The notes under the pieces: generated by a model
Database searches by the model: none
The model's input: the letters and a program-made list of their open reading frames with translations, nothing else
What the model was told of the DNA's origin: nothing
Shown here: positions 26,483 to 34,672 of the stretch, piece after piece
Layout of the letters: every line of letters starts with the position of its first letter
Numbering within the stretch: position 1 is the first letter of the stretch
Made by a program: the position numbers and the translations under genes
Assembly (NCBI GenBank): GCA_964498525.1
Contig: CAZCGU010000003.1
Location: 124,001 to 188,000, forward strand
Length of the DNA: 64,000 nt
Reading direction: 5' to 3'
DNA from: DTU098 sp964498525
GTDB lineage: Bacteria > Bacillota > Desulfotomaculia > Desulfotomaculales > Pelotomaculaceae

Positions 26483-28006
26483 ATGGAGAACAGAACCTAT
26501 ATCGCAATCGATTTAAGATCCTTCTACGCTTCGGTCGAGTGTATGGAACGAGGACTTGATCCGCTGACCACCAACCTTGTTGTCGCTGACGCAAGCCGCA
26601 CCGAAAAAACCATCTGTCTCGCCGTCTCTCCCTCCCTCAAAGCATACGGCATTCCCGGCAGGGCGAGGCTGTTTGAGGTCGTGCAGAAGGTCAAGCAAGC
26701 AAATGCGGCACGGCTGCGCAAAGCACCAGGACGAGCCTTTTCCGGCGTTTCCTTCAGCGATACGGAATTGAAATCCTCACCGAGTATCTCGCTGGACTAT
26801 ATTGTTGCTCCGCCGAGAATGGCGTATTATATAGAGTACAGCACGCGGATTTACAATATCTACTTGAAGTACATCGCGCCCGAAGATATTCATGTCTACT
26901 CCATCGACGAGGTATTCATTGATGCCACCGATTATCTGAACACCTACAATCTTTCAGCTCGTGAGCTTGCCGCGAAAATGGTTCTGGATGTTCTTATAAC
27001 GACCGGCGTTACAGCAACAGCGGGAATTGGCACAAACCTGTACCTCTGCAAGATCGCTATGGATATTCAGGCAAAGCGCATTCCGGCGGATCAAAATGGC
27101 GTGCAGATCGCTGAATTGGACGAAATGAGCTACCGTCGCTTGCTGTGGTCACACCAGCCTCTAACAGACTTTTGGCGCGTTGGAAAAGGATATGCCAAGA
27201 AGCTGGAGGAAAAAGGCCTCTTTACGATGGGAGATATCGCAAGATGCTCTCTCGGTAAACCTACCGATTACTACAACGAGGATTTACTGTACAAGCTGTT
27301 CGGCATCAACGCTGAGTTGCTGATCGACCATGCGTGGGGTTGGGAGCCATGCACTATTGCCGATATTAAAGCGTATAAGCCAAGCACAAACAGTATTGGA
27401 TCGGGGCAGGTGCTGCAATGTGCCTATACCTTTGACAAAGCGAAGCTGATCGTGCGGGAAATGACCGATCTGCTGGTACTTGATCTGGTGGATAAAAGGC
27501 TTGTGACCGACCAGCTTGTTTTGACGGTCGGATATGATATTGAAAATCTGACAAACTCGAAGATAAAGAAATCATATCACGGGGCAATCACCACTGACCA
27601 CTACGGACGTACCGTTCCGAAATCTGCGCATGGTTCGGCAAATCTTTGCAGGCGGACCTCCTCTACAAAGCTAATTCTGGATGCCGTCACAGAGCTGTTT
27701 GAGCGCATCGTTGACAAAAATCTCCTGATCAGAAGAGTCAACATCACAGCGAATTATGTTGTTGGTGAGGCAACCTTTCAAAAGACGGACAACTTTGAAC
27801 AGCTTGATCTCTTTACGGATTACGTGGCTGCGCGGGCGAAAAAAGAGGATGAAGAAGCCGAGCTTGCACGAGAAAAAAAGGTGCAGAAAGCAATGCTGGA
27901 GATAAAAAAGAAACACGGCAAGAACGCCATTCTAAAGGGTATGAATCTGGAGGAAGGTGCTACCACAGTAGACCGGAACAAGCAGATTGGAGGGCATAAG
28001 GCATGA
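26483..28006 (+). CDS. Y-family DNA polymerase (ImpB/MucB/SamB, UmuC-like)
   Basis: 507 residues; ATG 26483 with CCGGAG upstream. YIAIDLRSFYASVECMERGL has the first catalytic Asp and the aromatic steric gate; YSIDEVFID holds the catalytic Asp-Glu pair. VTATAGIGTNLYLCKIAMDI is the palm/thumb signature and a little-finger domain follows. This is the type carried by Gram-positive plasmids and integrative elements for error-prone lesion bypass. The YolD-like gene overlaps by 4 nt. Expected to be SOS-induced; the nearest LexA box is at 25671, separated by the IS remnant. Confidence 0.9.
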   Translation: MENRTYIAIDLRSFYASVECMERGLDPLTTNLVVADASRTEKTICLAVSPSLKAYGIPGRARLFEVVQKVKQANAARLRKAPGRAFSGVSFSDTELKSSPSISLDYIVAPPRMAYYIEYSTRIYNIYLKYIAPEDIHVYSIDEVFIDATDYLNTYNLSARELAAKMVLDVLITTGVTATAGIGTNLYLCKIAMDIQAKRIPADQNGVQIAELDEMSYRRLLWSHQPLTDFWRVGKGYAKKLEEKGLFTMGDIARCSLGKPTDYYNEDLLYKLFGINAELLIDHAWGWEPCTIADIKAYKPSTNSIGSGQVLQCAYTFDKAKLIVREMTDLLVLDLVDKRLVTDQLVLTVGYDIENLTNSKIKKSYHGAITTDHYGRTVPKSAHGSANLCRRTSSTKLILDAVTELFERIVDKNLLIRRVNITANYVVGEATFQKTDNFEQLDLFTDYVAARAKKEDEEAELAREKKVQKAMLEIKKKHGKNAILKGMNLEEGATTVDRNKQIGGHKA

Positions 28007-28446
28007 CGAGGGCATATGACGACATCATCCATCTACCACACCATGTCTCTACGACACGCCCTCACATGACAGCTATTGACCGGGCGGCTCAGTTTTCCCC
28101 CTTCGCCGCACTGACCGGCTATGATGCCGCCATCAAAGAAACCGCAAGACTGGCTGACGAGAGAGTAGAATTGGACGAATATATAAAGGACGCTTTGAGC
28201 GATAGGCTGCAAATCATAGCAGATCGGATTAAAGAGCATCCCGAAATCGCAATTACCTACTTTCAGCCGGATGCGAAGAAGAATGGCGGCGCCTATGTTA
28301 CTGCTATCAGTACGGCTAAAAAGATAGACGAATATGAACGGGTTGTCGTTATGACCGATGGCACAGCGATCCCCATTGATGAAATAATCAGCATAGATGG
28401 GCAGATATTCGAATCTATGGTGTTTCATTCATGTAAGAGTGAATAA
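28003..28446 (+). CDS. YolD-like protein
   Basis: 147 residues, ATG overlapping the polymerase stop (ATGA). RPHMTAIDRAAQFSPFAALTG is the YolD-like signature, followed by a charged helix and a small beta domain (VVVMTDGTAIPIDEIISIDG). YolD-like proteins are encoded with Y-family polymerases and are thought to replace UmuD as accessory factor. Translationally coupled to the polymerase. Confidence 0.85.
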   Translation: MTRAYDDIIHLPHHVSTTRPHMTAIDRAAQFSPFAALTGYDAAIKETARLADERVELDEYIKDALSDRLQIIADRIKEHPEIAITYFQPDAKKNGGAYVTAISTAKKIDEYERVVVMTDGTAIPIDEIISIDGQIFESMVFHSCKSE

Positions 28447-28481
28447 CGATAAACAGGAATTTACATAGGGAGGCATTATGA

Positions 28482-28913
28482 ATGAACAAGATTACTTGTA
28501 TTTGTTTAGGTGTAAGAAGTATGGAAAAATCCATTCAGTTTTACAGGGATGGGTTAGGGTTTCACACAGAGGAGGAGGGCAATAGCCCCGAAGTGATATT
28601 CTTCAATACGCCTGGTACGAAGTTTGAGCTCTATCCTTTGGAATTGCTAGCTGAGGATATTAGTAAAGAAAACCCGCCGAAAATAGTGAACGGCTTTGGC
28701 GGGATCACTTTGGCCTATAATGTTGAACATAAAGAAGATGTTGAAAAAATAATCGAATTGGCCAGAAACGCCGGAGCTAAAATCGTCAAAGAGCCGCAGG
28801 ATGTTTTTTGGGGCGGATATCACGCGTATTTTGCCGACTTGGACGGCTATTATTGGGAAGTTGCTTGGGGACCTGATTTTAAGTTCGATGATAACGGTAT
28901 GCTTTTGTTTTAG
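28482..28913 (+). CDS. VOC-family (glyoxalase/dioxygenase) protein
   Basis: 143 residues; AGGGAGG upstream of ATG 28482. Two beta-alpha-beta-beta-beta units: ITCICLGVRSMEKSIQFYRD, then GLGFHTEEEG...VIFFNTPGTKFELYPLE and a second half ending YHAYFADLDGYYWEVAWGPD. The acidic metal-binding Glu before the last turn (YYWEVAW) is present. Could be a lactoylglutathione-lyase-like enzyme or a bleomycin/fosfomycin-type binding protein; the substrate is not predictable. Confidence 0.82.
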   Translation: MNKITCICLGVRSMEKSIQFYRDGLGFHTEEEGNSPEVIFFNTPGTKFELYPLELLAEDISKENPPKIVNGFGGITLAYNVEHKEDVEKIIELARNAGAKIVKEPQDVFWGGYHAYFADLDGYYWEVAWGPDFKFDDNGMLLF

Positions 28914-28972
28914 CATTAGCGTTATAGAGAAGTTGTTAGGTAGACAAATTCCAATTTTATTTTTACTGTAGA

Positions 28973-29461
28973 TTAACCGGCGCCAAAATCAGTACGGTTT
29001 TTATCCAGGTGCCTTTCTATGGCAAGGGAGATTAGCCGTTCAAGCAGTTCCCGGTAACCGATGCCGCTTGCCTGCCACAGCTTGGGGAACATGCTGAACT
29101 GAGTAAAGCCGGGTATGGTGTTGATTTCGTTGACTAGTATTTCATTGTCCGGCTTGCGGATGAAAAAATCCACCCTGGCCAGACCCGAACAGTCAAGAGC
29201 CTTGAACACCTTTACCGCCAGTTCCTGCAGCCGGGCGATTATAGCGGGCGGCAAATGGGCAGGGATTTCCAGCCTGGTCATCCCGTCTTGATATTTGGCT
29301 TCGTAGTCATAGAACTCCTTTAGTGGAATGATCTCTCCAGGCAGAGAAGCTATCGGATCATCGTTCCCCAGCACGCTTACCTCCACTTCTCTGGCGTTGA
29401 TGTATTCTTCAACGATAATCTTGCGGTCGTACCTGGCTGCCAGATCCATGGCCGCGGCCAA
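28973..29461 (-). pseudogene. C-terminal fragment of D-alanine-D-alanine ligase
   Basis: 162 codons matching the last 162 residues of the full ligase at 37548-38675 with about six changes (for example EEYINAREV versus EENINAREV, NTIPGF versus NTMPGF). DNA similarity runs from about 28946 to 29474. The N-terminal and first ATP-grasp parts are absent and the 5' end runs into unrelated sequence, so no enzyme results. Low divergence means a fairly recent duplication. Confidence 0.9.
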
Positions 29462-29503
29462 CTGCTTCCGGTTGGTATCCGGTATTGAGTAGAGTGTTAG
29501 AGT

Positions 29504-29530
29504 GTGTCAACAACCCCGTCCCCCTGACAC
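29504..29530. repeat. REP-like element, copy 2
   Basis: Identical 27-nt sequence to 10747-10773, with GTGTC/GACAC inverted ends. Here it sits exactly between the ligase fragment and the HEPN fragment. Confidence 0.65.
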
Positions 29531-29697
29531 CCCTGGAGATGAAGGACTTGTTCCGTCGTCTCTCACTATACTATATTGAAACCAGGTATCCTGATAAACG
29601 AGCTGCTCTGGAAACTAAATGCACTCAAGATCATACAGAAGAAATTTTGACTCGCTCAAAGGGGGCGGTGGAATGGCTAAAAAGCATGTTGAAATAG
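29531..29697 (+). pseudogene. C-terminal fragment of a HEPN-domain protein
   Basis: In frame: LEMKDLFRRLSLYYIETRYP, DKRAALETKCTQDHTEEILT, GAVEWLKSMLK. YYIETRYPD is the late motif of the HEPN proteins paired with minimal nucleotidyltransferases (compare VQPRYPMG in the protein at 43223). The first ~70 residues are missing, cut at the REP-like element. Its stop overlaps the following nucleotidyltransferase gene, as in intact pairs. Confidence 0.65.
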
Positions 29698-30005
29698 TTG
29701 AAATAATTGTAAGCAAATATATAAACGCTCTAAAAAGCAGAAACATCCGCGTGGAAAAAGCCATATTATTTGGATCTTACGCCAAAGGAAACGAAGGAAA
29801 AGATAGCGATATTGATATAGCAATTATTTCTCCTGACTTTGGTCACGATTATCTGGAAGAAGCAGTCATGCTTAAAGAAGTCAGTGAAGATGTAGATTTA
29901 GATATTTCTCCAAGACCTTATTCTCTGGAAGAGTATAGAAATGGTAAACGGGGTCAGTTTCTATATGACGAAATCATCTCAAAAGGAAAACTTTTTAGTT
30001 TATAA
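29673..30005 (+). CDS. Minimal nucleotidyltransferase (MNT), orphaned from its HEPN partner
   Basis: 110 residues from ATG 29673. EKAILFGSYAKGNEGKDSDI and DIAIIS carry the GSYAKG...DSDIDI active site with both metal-binding Asp. The order here is HEPN then MNT. In HEPN/MNT toxin-antitoxin pairs the MNT protein neutralises HEPN by adding AMP to a Tyr. With HEPN truncated the toxin is lost and the antitoxin survives. Confidence 0.82.
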   Translation: MAKKHVEIVEIIVSKYINALKSRNIRVEKAILFGSYAKGNEGKDSDIDIAIISPDFGHDYLEEAVMLKEVSEDVDLDISPRPYSLEEYRNGKRGQFLYDEIISKGKLFSL

Positions 30006-30110
30006 TCGTCAAGCAGGTTTTTTGTCCATGTCTCCACCAGGGATCCGTCAAAGTCATTTTTTATACAATAAAAAAATTTAAAAACCAGTCTACTAATAGC
30101 AAGAAGTTTA

Positions 30111-30495
30111 ATGGCTTGCTTGCCGACAATTTTAAATCCCAATGAAGAAAATGCAATGAAATTCTTTAAAAAAATAACTGGCCCAAATTTTGATATATCC
30201 ACGTTAAATAAAGAGTATTTGCAGCATTGGTTTTATATGTTGAAATACAGCAGGACAAAAAAACAAAAAGAAGTAATGCGTTTTGACCGTTAAGCAATTT
30301 CCGTTATCCGGGACAAAGCGCTGTTTCTTATAGGTGACTATGACATATTAGCGTATCATCCGTCAGTTATAAAAACGTATGATAAGTATAATTTAAAGTA
30401 TAAAATCTTAAAGAACGTCGGCCATGTTATTCATATAGAACAACCGGAAATAATTAAAAAGGAACTTATTGGTTTTCTCTTAAAAGAATATTAGA
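30111..30495 (+). pseudogene. Alpha/beta-hydrolase C-terminal remnant, frameshifted
   Basis: 30111-30293 reads LNPNEENAMKFFKKITGPN, TLNKEYLQHWFYMLKYSRTK. In a second frame from about 30300 it reads ALFLIGDYDILAYHPSVIKT, YKILKNVGHVIHIEQPEIIK and stops at 30495. GDYD (acid) and GHVIHIEQPE (catalytic His) are the usual end of alpha/beta hydrolases. The nucleophile part is missing. Its last bases are also present in the copy at 17981. Confidence 0.6.
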
Positions 30496-30778
30496 TGCTA
30501 TATTTTTGAATCTCTTTCACCACCCACATCCGAATCAAGGTTTGATACGGAAGGCCCTGTTTGTAAGCGATTTTTTTGACTGCTTCAATTTGACTTGGCT
30601 CCAGGCGCAGAGTAACGGGTTTTTTAAGCTCTCGCTTGTCTAGAATTTCTTTTTCCAGTTTAGGAGAGACCTTAATTTCTACCGGTTCGAAGTCATCAAG
30701 ATATTCAGTGCTGTCATGTTCATCCCAAAAACGGGCTTCTTCCTCCTCGGTTTTGAACTCAGGCACTTTCTTAACCAT
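30491..30778 (-). CDS. BrnA-type (CopG-like) antitoxin
   Basis: 95 residues. KTEEEEARFWDEHDSTEYLD is the BrnA N-terminal signature (E-x-x-FW-x-x-HD), and the C-terminal KKPVTLRLEPSQIEAVKKIA, GLPYQTLIRMWVVKEI is a ribbon-helix-helix with the GLPYQTLI motif. It binds the toxin and the operon promoter. Encoded downstream of brnT and overlapping it by 100 nt. Its 3' half is duplicated, broken, at 17981-18158. Confidence 0.87.
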   Translation of the reverse strand: MVKKVPEFKTEEEEARFWDEHDSTEYLDDFEPVEIKVSPKLEKEILDKRELKKPVTLRLEPSQIEAVKKIAYKQGLPYQTLIRMWVVKEIQKYSI

Positions 30779-31053
30779 ACTACCAATCCCTCCCTTTCAC
30801 GCAAATAGTAGCGTTTTTCCGATTGCGTCATATCCCTGGCTGTGATTACTCGGACCATACCGCCAGGATTAAGGACAGCCACCACCAGGATAAACCGTCC
30901 AGGGTCAGTCACTCCGTATACCAGCAAACGCCCGTCCCTGCCTTTACGGTAAAGGGCATCAAGAAATGCCTCTTCAGCTTCATCGGGAGTGATATTGTGA
31001 CGGGCTATATGTTCTATGTTCCTTTTATCCCAATCAAAACTTTTAATTTTCAA
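30679..31053 (-). CDS. BrnT-type RNase toxin
   Basis: 124 codons. FDWDKRNIEHIARHNITPDE is the BrnT start (F-x-WD-x-x-N-x-x-H...H-I/V), followed by RDGRLLVYGVTDPGRFILVV and ITARDMTQSEKRYYLRERE, which carries the conserved R-A-R/ARDM motif. Usual length is about 90 residues; here the frame runs ~33 residues further, overlapping brnA by 100 nt with unrelated residues (VWLRKCLSSKPRRKKPVFGM). The extension may come from a lost stop or a small frameshift at the end. Confidence 0.82.
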   Translation of the reverse strand: MKIKSFDWDKRNIEHIARHNITPDEAEEAFLDALYRKGRDGRLLVYGVTDPGRFILVVAVLNPGGMVRVITARDMTQSEKRYYLREREGLVVWLRKCLSSKPRRKKPVFGMNMTALNILMTSNR

Positions 31054-31138
31054 TTACGTCACCTATTCTAAATATAATACCCCGTATTTACGTTGTCAAT
31101 ACATTTTGCTCTTTGGCCAGGCTCGTGCCGAGAAGTCA

Positions 31139-31717
31139 GCCATGGGTGGAAAGCCCTGGCAAGGTGATTACGCACTTTTGCGAATCTGCTTTCATTGCAA
31201 AAACAAAAATTATGCTGCTTTAGATGAACAGGTTATCACCGACCACCTGCGCGGGCACAAAGGTTTTGTGGCGGGAATCTATCCCCTGTGTCCGGATGAG
31301 ACCTGTTATTTTCTCGCTATAGATTTTGACGGTGAAGAATGGGAAAAAGATATATCGGTACTCCGTGACATATGTTTGGAATTTCGCCTCCCTTTGTCCG
31401 TTGAACGTTCCCGTTCCGGCAAAGGAGCCCATGCATGGTTCTTTTTTGAAAGCGCTGTCCCCGCCGCCTTGGCAAGAAAATTGGGGAGCGCGTTGCTTAC
31501 GCATGCCATGACCAAAAGACACGAGATACGCTTTAAGTCTTATGACAGATTCTTCCCCAGTCAGGACACGCTGCCGAAAGGCGGTTTGGGCAACCTGATT
31601 GCCCTGCCGCTGCAGAAAGCCGCCAGAAACAACCATAACAGTGTGTGTATCGATGAAAACGGTGACCCGTACAAAGATCAATGGGCCTATCTGTCTTCTT
31701 TCTGCAGTAGGTACTGA
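31139..31717 (+). pseudogene. Fragment of the TOTE primase domain
   Basis: 31187-31697 is about 99 percent identical by eye to 39237-39747 inside the gene at 38866. It covers the CFHCKNKN zinc knuckle, the IDFDGEEW metal motif and SGKGAHAWFFF, so the whole catalytic core of the archaeo-eukaryotic primase, but without the N-terminus, the helicase and the phospholipase-D part. It ends SSFCSRY. An in-frame ATG at 31141 could allow a ~190-residue product, but no ribosome site is visible. Confidence 0.85.
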
Positions 31718-31835
31718 TGCCACGCCAAGCCAGACGGGTCAGGTCATCAAAAAAGTGTTGAATAAAAGACCAGTCAATGTACTGCAAGAAATGAGCAAGG
31801 CGGACCGAGACGCGGTACTGCATGAACTGAAAATG
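31718..31835 (+). other. Unidentified coding-like remnant
   Basis: Reading TDATPSQTGQVIKKVLNKRP, VNVLQEMSKADRDAVLHELK, MLFGKL. Looks like the end of a protein but has no start and no family I recognise. It runs into the 3' end of the convergent ABC permease gene. Confidence 0.3.
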
Positions 31836-33503
31836 CTATTCGGTAAACTCACGCATTTCCAGGTAGGGGAATATTTTGTTTGAAAAAAGCAACAACGCAA
31901 TCCCCATAGACGTGTTGGCGGCAAGCACAGCTATTCCTGTGAACCACTCACTATGTGTTAACCAAGCCGCCAGGCCGCCGGCGATTAGAGCCGGAATGCC
32001 GATAAGCAAGAGTTCCACCATCAATATTAAGGGGTGAAAAAACTTTCGGTCGATAGAGGAAGGCAGCAGGACATGCGCTAAAGCAATAATATTGGACTGT
32101 TCCAGATAAAGGGATGTAACCAGCAAAGACAATAGCACTGCCGGCATGAATATCCCGGCATCCTTTGTGTGTAAGTGTACGATCATGGCATAACTCAGGT
32201 TCAGCAAAAACACGTTCAAACCAAGACGCAGGGTGGGCAAGGTATTCACAGCCAATGCTTTCTGAAAAAATGTCCCCGGCAGAGTATATATGTACGGAAG
32301 AGCAAGTTCTTCGCTCAAGGGGCCGGAAAAGCTGCACATAAACAACAAAAAATATGCAATAATTCCGTTTTGCGCGTAGAGAAGACCATGGCCTCCCGCT
32401 TGACCATTGTGCAGAGCAATGAAACCGGTAACCAAACCTGTTATTACGGCTAACGGAGCCAGGTATCCCACATATTCGTTGATACCGGTGCGACGGTACT
32501 TGATCACTTGATTAAACATGAACGCCCAACTTCCCGGAAAGCGGCGCTCTACCCTGACCCGTTTCCTGTACAGAAAACGTGTCCACAAACTGGTCTTGTC
32601 ACTGTTTGATGGTGTCGGGAAGAACATTCCCCGCATTTTGCCGCCGCGTTTGGCGGCATGAATTGTTTCCAACCTCTCGGCAAGATTGATTACATCTTCA
32701 TAGTAATCCCTGGCCAGGATGAAGACCAGAAGATTAGCGACCAGGGCGGTTAGCGCCACGAGGAAAAAAGCCGTATAGTCAACCGGCGCTGCGCTGATAA
32801 AAGCAGACCGGGCAAGTTGCAGAATCCAGCCGAACAAGGGAAAGTTAAGAATTTCCGGTGCCTGATAACCAAGCAGAACATTAAGGCTGGAGATATCCCA
32901 TTGCGCATATTTCAACCAGCTAAAGAGCAGCCAGATGACGGAGAACAGCAAAATGCCCCGGACCCAATGTTCTTTTTGATAGCGGGCTGAAACAAGAAAT
33001 ATCAAAAAAGAAACCGGGGTGAGCAGTAAGCCCAAAGATAATATAGACAGGTATACCAGAAGAATCCCCTCCATGTTTAAGCCCATGTTAAACATGGTCG
33101 GAGTTAAAATGAGAGCTGGAAAACAGGTCTTAACCATGTCCAAAGGAATTTTCTTCATCAGGCTCCATAAAAGAATGCGGTTGGGCTTCAGCGGGGATGG
33201 AAAGAGCAGATTGACATCACCCATTTGGAAAGAATATGACAGTTTTCTTAGAGAAGAGAAAAAGGATGAAAACATAATAAAAGCAATGAACAGCGCATAG
33301 ACGGCGAGAATAATTTGCGCCGTGCCGGCTGTCACATTGAATTGGCGTTGCCCGGTATTCTTGATTGCTGGAAACATGATCAGAATAATCCAGGCCATAA
33401 ATAGAAAATAGCTTATGAGCTTCTTGGGGTTGCGGCGAATTTCTAATATATAATTTTTGAGTTTGAGCAGGTCATAGCGGAGCAGAATTGCGTAATCATG
33501 CAT
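31836..33503 (-). CDS. ABC exporter permease (large, ~12 membrane segments)
   Basis: 555 residues from ATG 33503 (MHDYAILLRYDLLKLKNYIL), overlapping the ATPase stop by 8 nt. Alternating hydrophobic segments along the whole length, including ISYFLFMAWIILIMFPAI and a central cytoplasmic stretch rich in Arg/Lys (RGGKMRGMFFPTP, YRKRVRVERRFPG). This is the 'putative ABC exporter' permease type paired with YhaQ/EcsA-like ATPases. Substrate unknown. Confidence 0.83.
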   Translation of the reverse strand: MHDYAILLRYDLLKLKNYILEIRRNPKKLISYFLFMAWIILIMFPAIKNTGQRQFNVTAGTAQIILAVYALFIAFIMFSSFFSSLRKLSYSFQMGDVNLLFPSPLKPNRILLWSLMKKIPLDMVKTCFPALILTPTMFNMGLNMEGILLVYLSILSLGLLLTPVSFLIFLVSARYQKEHWVRGILLFSVIWLLFSWLKYAQWDISSLNVLLGYQAPEILNFPLFGWILQLARSAFISAAPVDYTAFFLVALTALVANLLVFILARDYYEDVINLAERLETIHAAKRGGKMRGMFFPTPSNSDKTSLWTRFLYRKRVRVERRFPGSWAFMFNQVIKYRRTGINEYVGYLAPLAVITGLVTGFIALHNGQAGGHGLLYAQNGIIAYFLLFMCSFSGPLSEELALPYIYTLPGTFFQKALAVNTLPTLRLGLNVFLLNLSYAMIVHLHTKDAGIFMPAVLLSLLVTSLYLEQSNIIALAHVLLPSSIDRKFFHPLILMVELLLIGIPALIAGGLAAWLTHSEWFTGIAVLAANTSMGIALLLFSNKIFPYLEMREFTE

Positions 33504-34224
33504 CAGCGGTGACCTCCAGGAAGACTTCCTCCAGAGAGGCTTTCTCTTCTCCCAGACGTGACCTGAGTTCCTCAAAACTTCCGTCGGCTATGATCTTCCC
33601 CTTTTTCAAAACAATGATGCGGCTGCAAATGTTTTCAATGGGGTCCAGCAGGTGAGTGCTCATAAACAGGGTTCTCCCCTCGTTTCCCAGCTCTTGAATC
33701 AAATCTTTAAAATTCTTAATAGCTTTCGGGTCAAGCCCGACCATGGGCTCATCAAAAAACAAAATCCGGGCGCCCGAGATGATCCCGCAGCAAATAGAGA
33801 GTTTTTGGCGCATTCCCTTGGAAAGGGCTTTGATAAATTCATCGCGTTGTTCCCAGATTTCAAATACCCGCAGCAACTGTTCCGCTTTTTCTTCCCAACA
33901 CGCTATTTCATAAGCATCGGTGATAAAACGCAAGTGTTCCCATACCGTCAGCATATTGTACAGTTGAGGTACTTCGGGGACATACGCTGAGATCTTTCGG
34001 GCCTGCCGGGAACCCCGCGGGTTCCCGGCGATTAAAATATCCCCGCCGGTAGGTCTGAGCAAGCCGACAATGCATTTTATCAGTGTGCTTTTCCCAGCGC
34101 CATTGGGACCGAGAAGCCCTACGGTTTCTCCTTTCATGAGAGAAAAATTCAGATCGTCCACCGCTGTTTTCTTGCCGAATTTTTTAGTGAGATGCCGAAT
34201 TTCCAGGATAAATCTATTTTCCAT
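33496..34224 (-). CDS. ABC exporter ATPase
   Basis: 242 residues. GLLGPNGAGKSTLIKCIVGL (Walker A), SAYVPEVPQLYNMLTVWEHL (Q-loop region), ALSKGMRQKLSICCGI (signature), ILFFDEPMVGLDPKAI (Walker B) and STHLLDPIENI (H-loop) are all intact. First gene of a two-gene operon with the permease at 33503. A second, separate exporter of the same general type is at 44642-46611. Confidence 0.9.
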   Translation of the reverse strand: MENRFILEIRHLTKKFGKKTAVDDLNFSLMKGETVGLLGPNGAGKSTLIKCIVGLLRPTGGDILIAGNPRGSRQARKISAYVPEVPQLYNMLTVWEHLRFITDAYEIACWEEKAEQLLRVFEIWEQRDEFIKALSKGMRQKLSICCGIISGARILFFDEPMVGLDPKAIKNFKDLIQELGNEGRTLFMSTHLLDPIENICSRIIVLKKGKIIADGSFEELRSRLGEEKASLEEVFLEVTADA

Positions 34225-34485
34225 TAAAAAAACCTGCTTTCTGGACTCTTGATTTTTCTCAAGTTGGTATTATTTCCATGAGTTGCTTCATCACCTTAAG
34301 TATAAACTTGATTCATCCTTTTAGAAAAGCATCAACATGACCAGGGCAGTCCAAATAACGATTGCCAACATTGTAATGGCAACTTTTTCTATGAACTACT
34401 GCCCCGCATGTGAAGGACGTATTAACCGCAAGGTTATGTAATAGTCCGACAATACAAAATAAATTATAAGCCGGGTGAATTAGAG

Positions 34486-34599
34486 ATGTTTAATGCTCTT
34501 GCTCAGATCGCTGAAATGAAGATGCGGGAAGCCATAAAAAACGGTGAACTCGATAACCTGCCGGGGAAGGGCAAACCCGGATATGACAACATTCGGTAA
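34486..34599 (+). pseudogene. Truncated DUF1992 (DnaJC28-like) protein
   Basis: 37 codons: AQIAEMKMREAIKNGELDNL, PGKGKPGYDNIR, stop. AExKIREAxxxGEFDNLPGKGKP is the invariant start of the DUF1992 domain. The expected ~80 further residues are absent. Confidence 0.65.
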
Positions 34600-34649
34600 T
34601 GTTTTGGCATAATCATCAAACAGGCGCCGATAATCTTCTTGCAACCTGA

Positions 34650-34671
34650 AAGGAGGCCCTGGGGTCTCCTT
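34650..34671 (-). terminator. Hairpin at the end of the hicAB genes
   Basis: AAGGAGGCCC (34650-34659) pairs with GGGTCTCCTT (34662-34671) with one G-T pair. It lies 2 nt after the hicB stop. The T-run is short (TTTC on the minus strand), so termination is likely but weak. Confidence 0.4.
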
Positions 34672-34672
34672 C

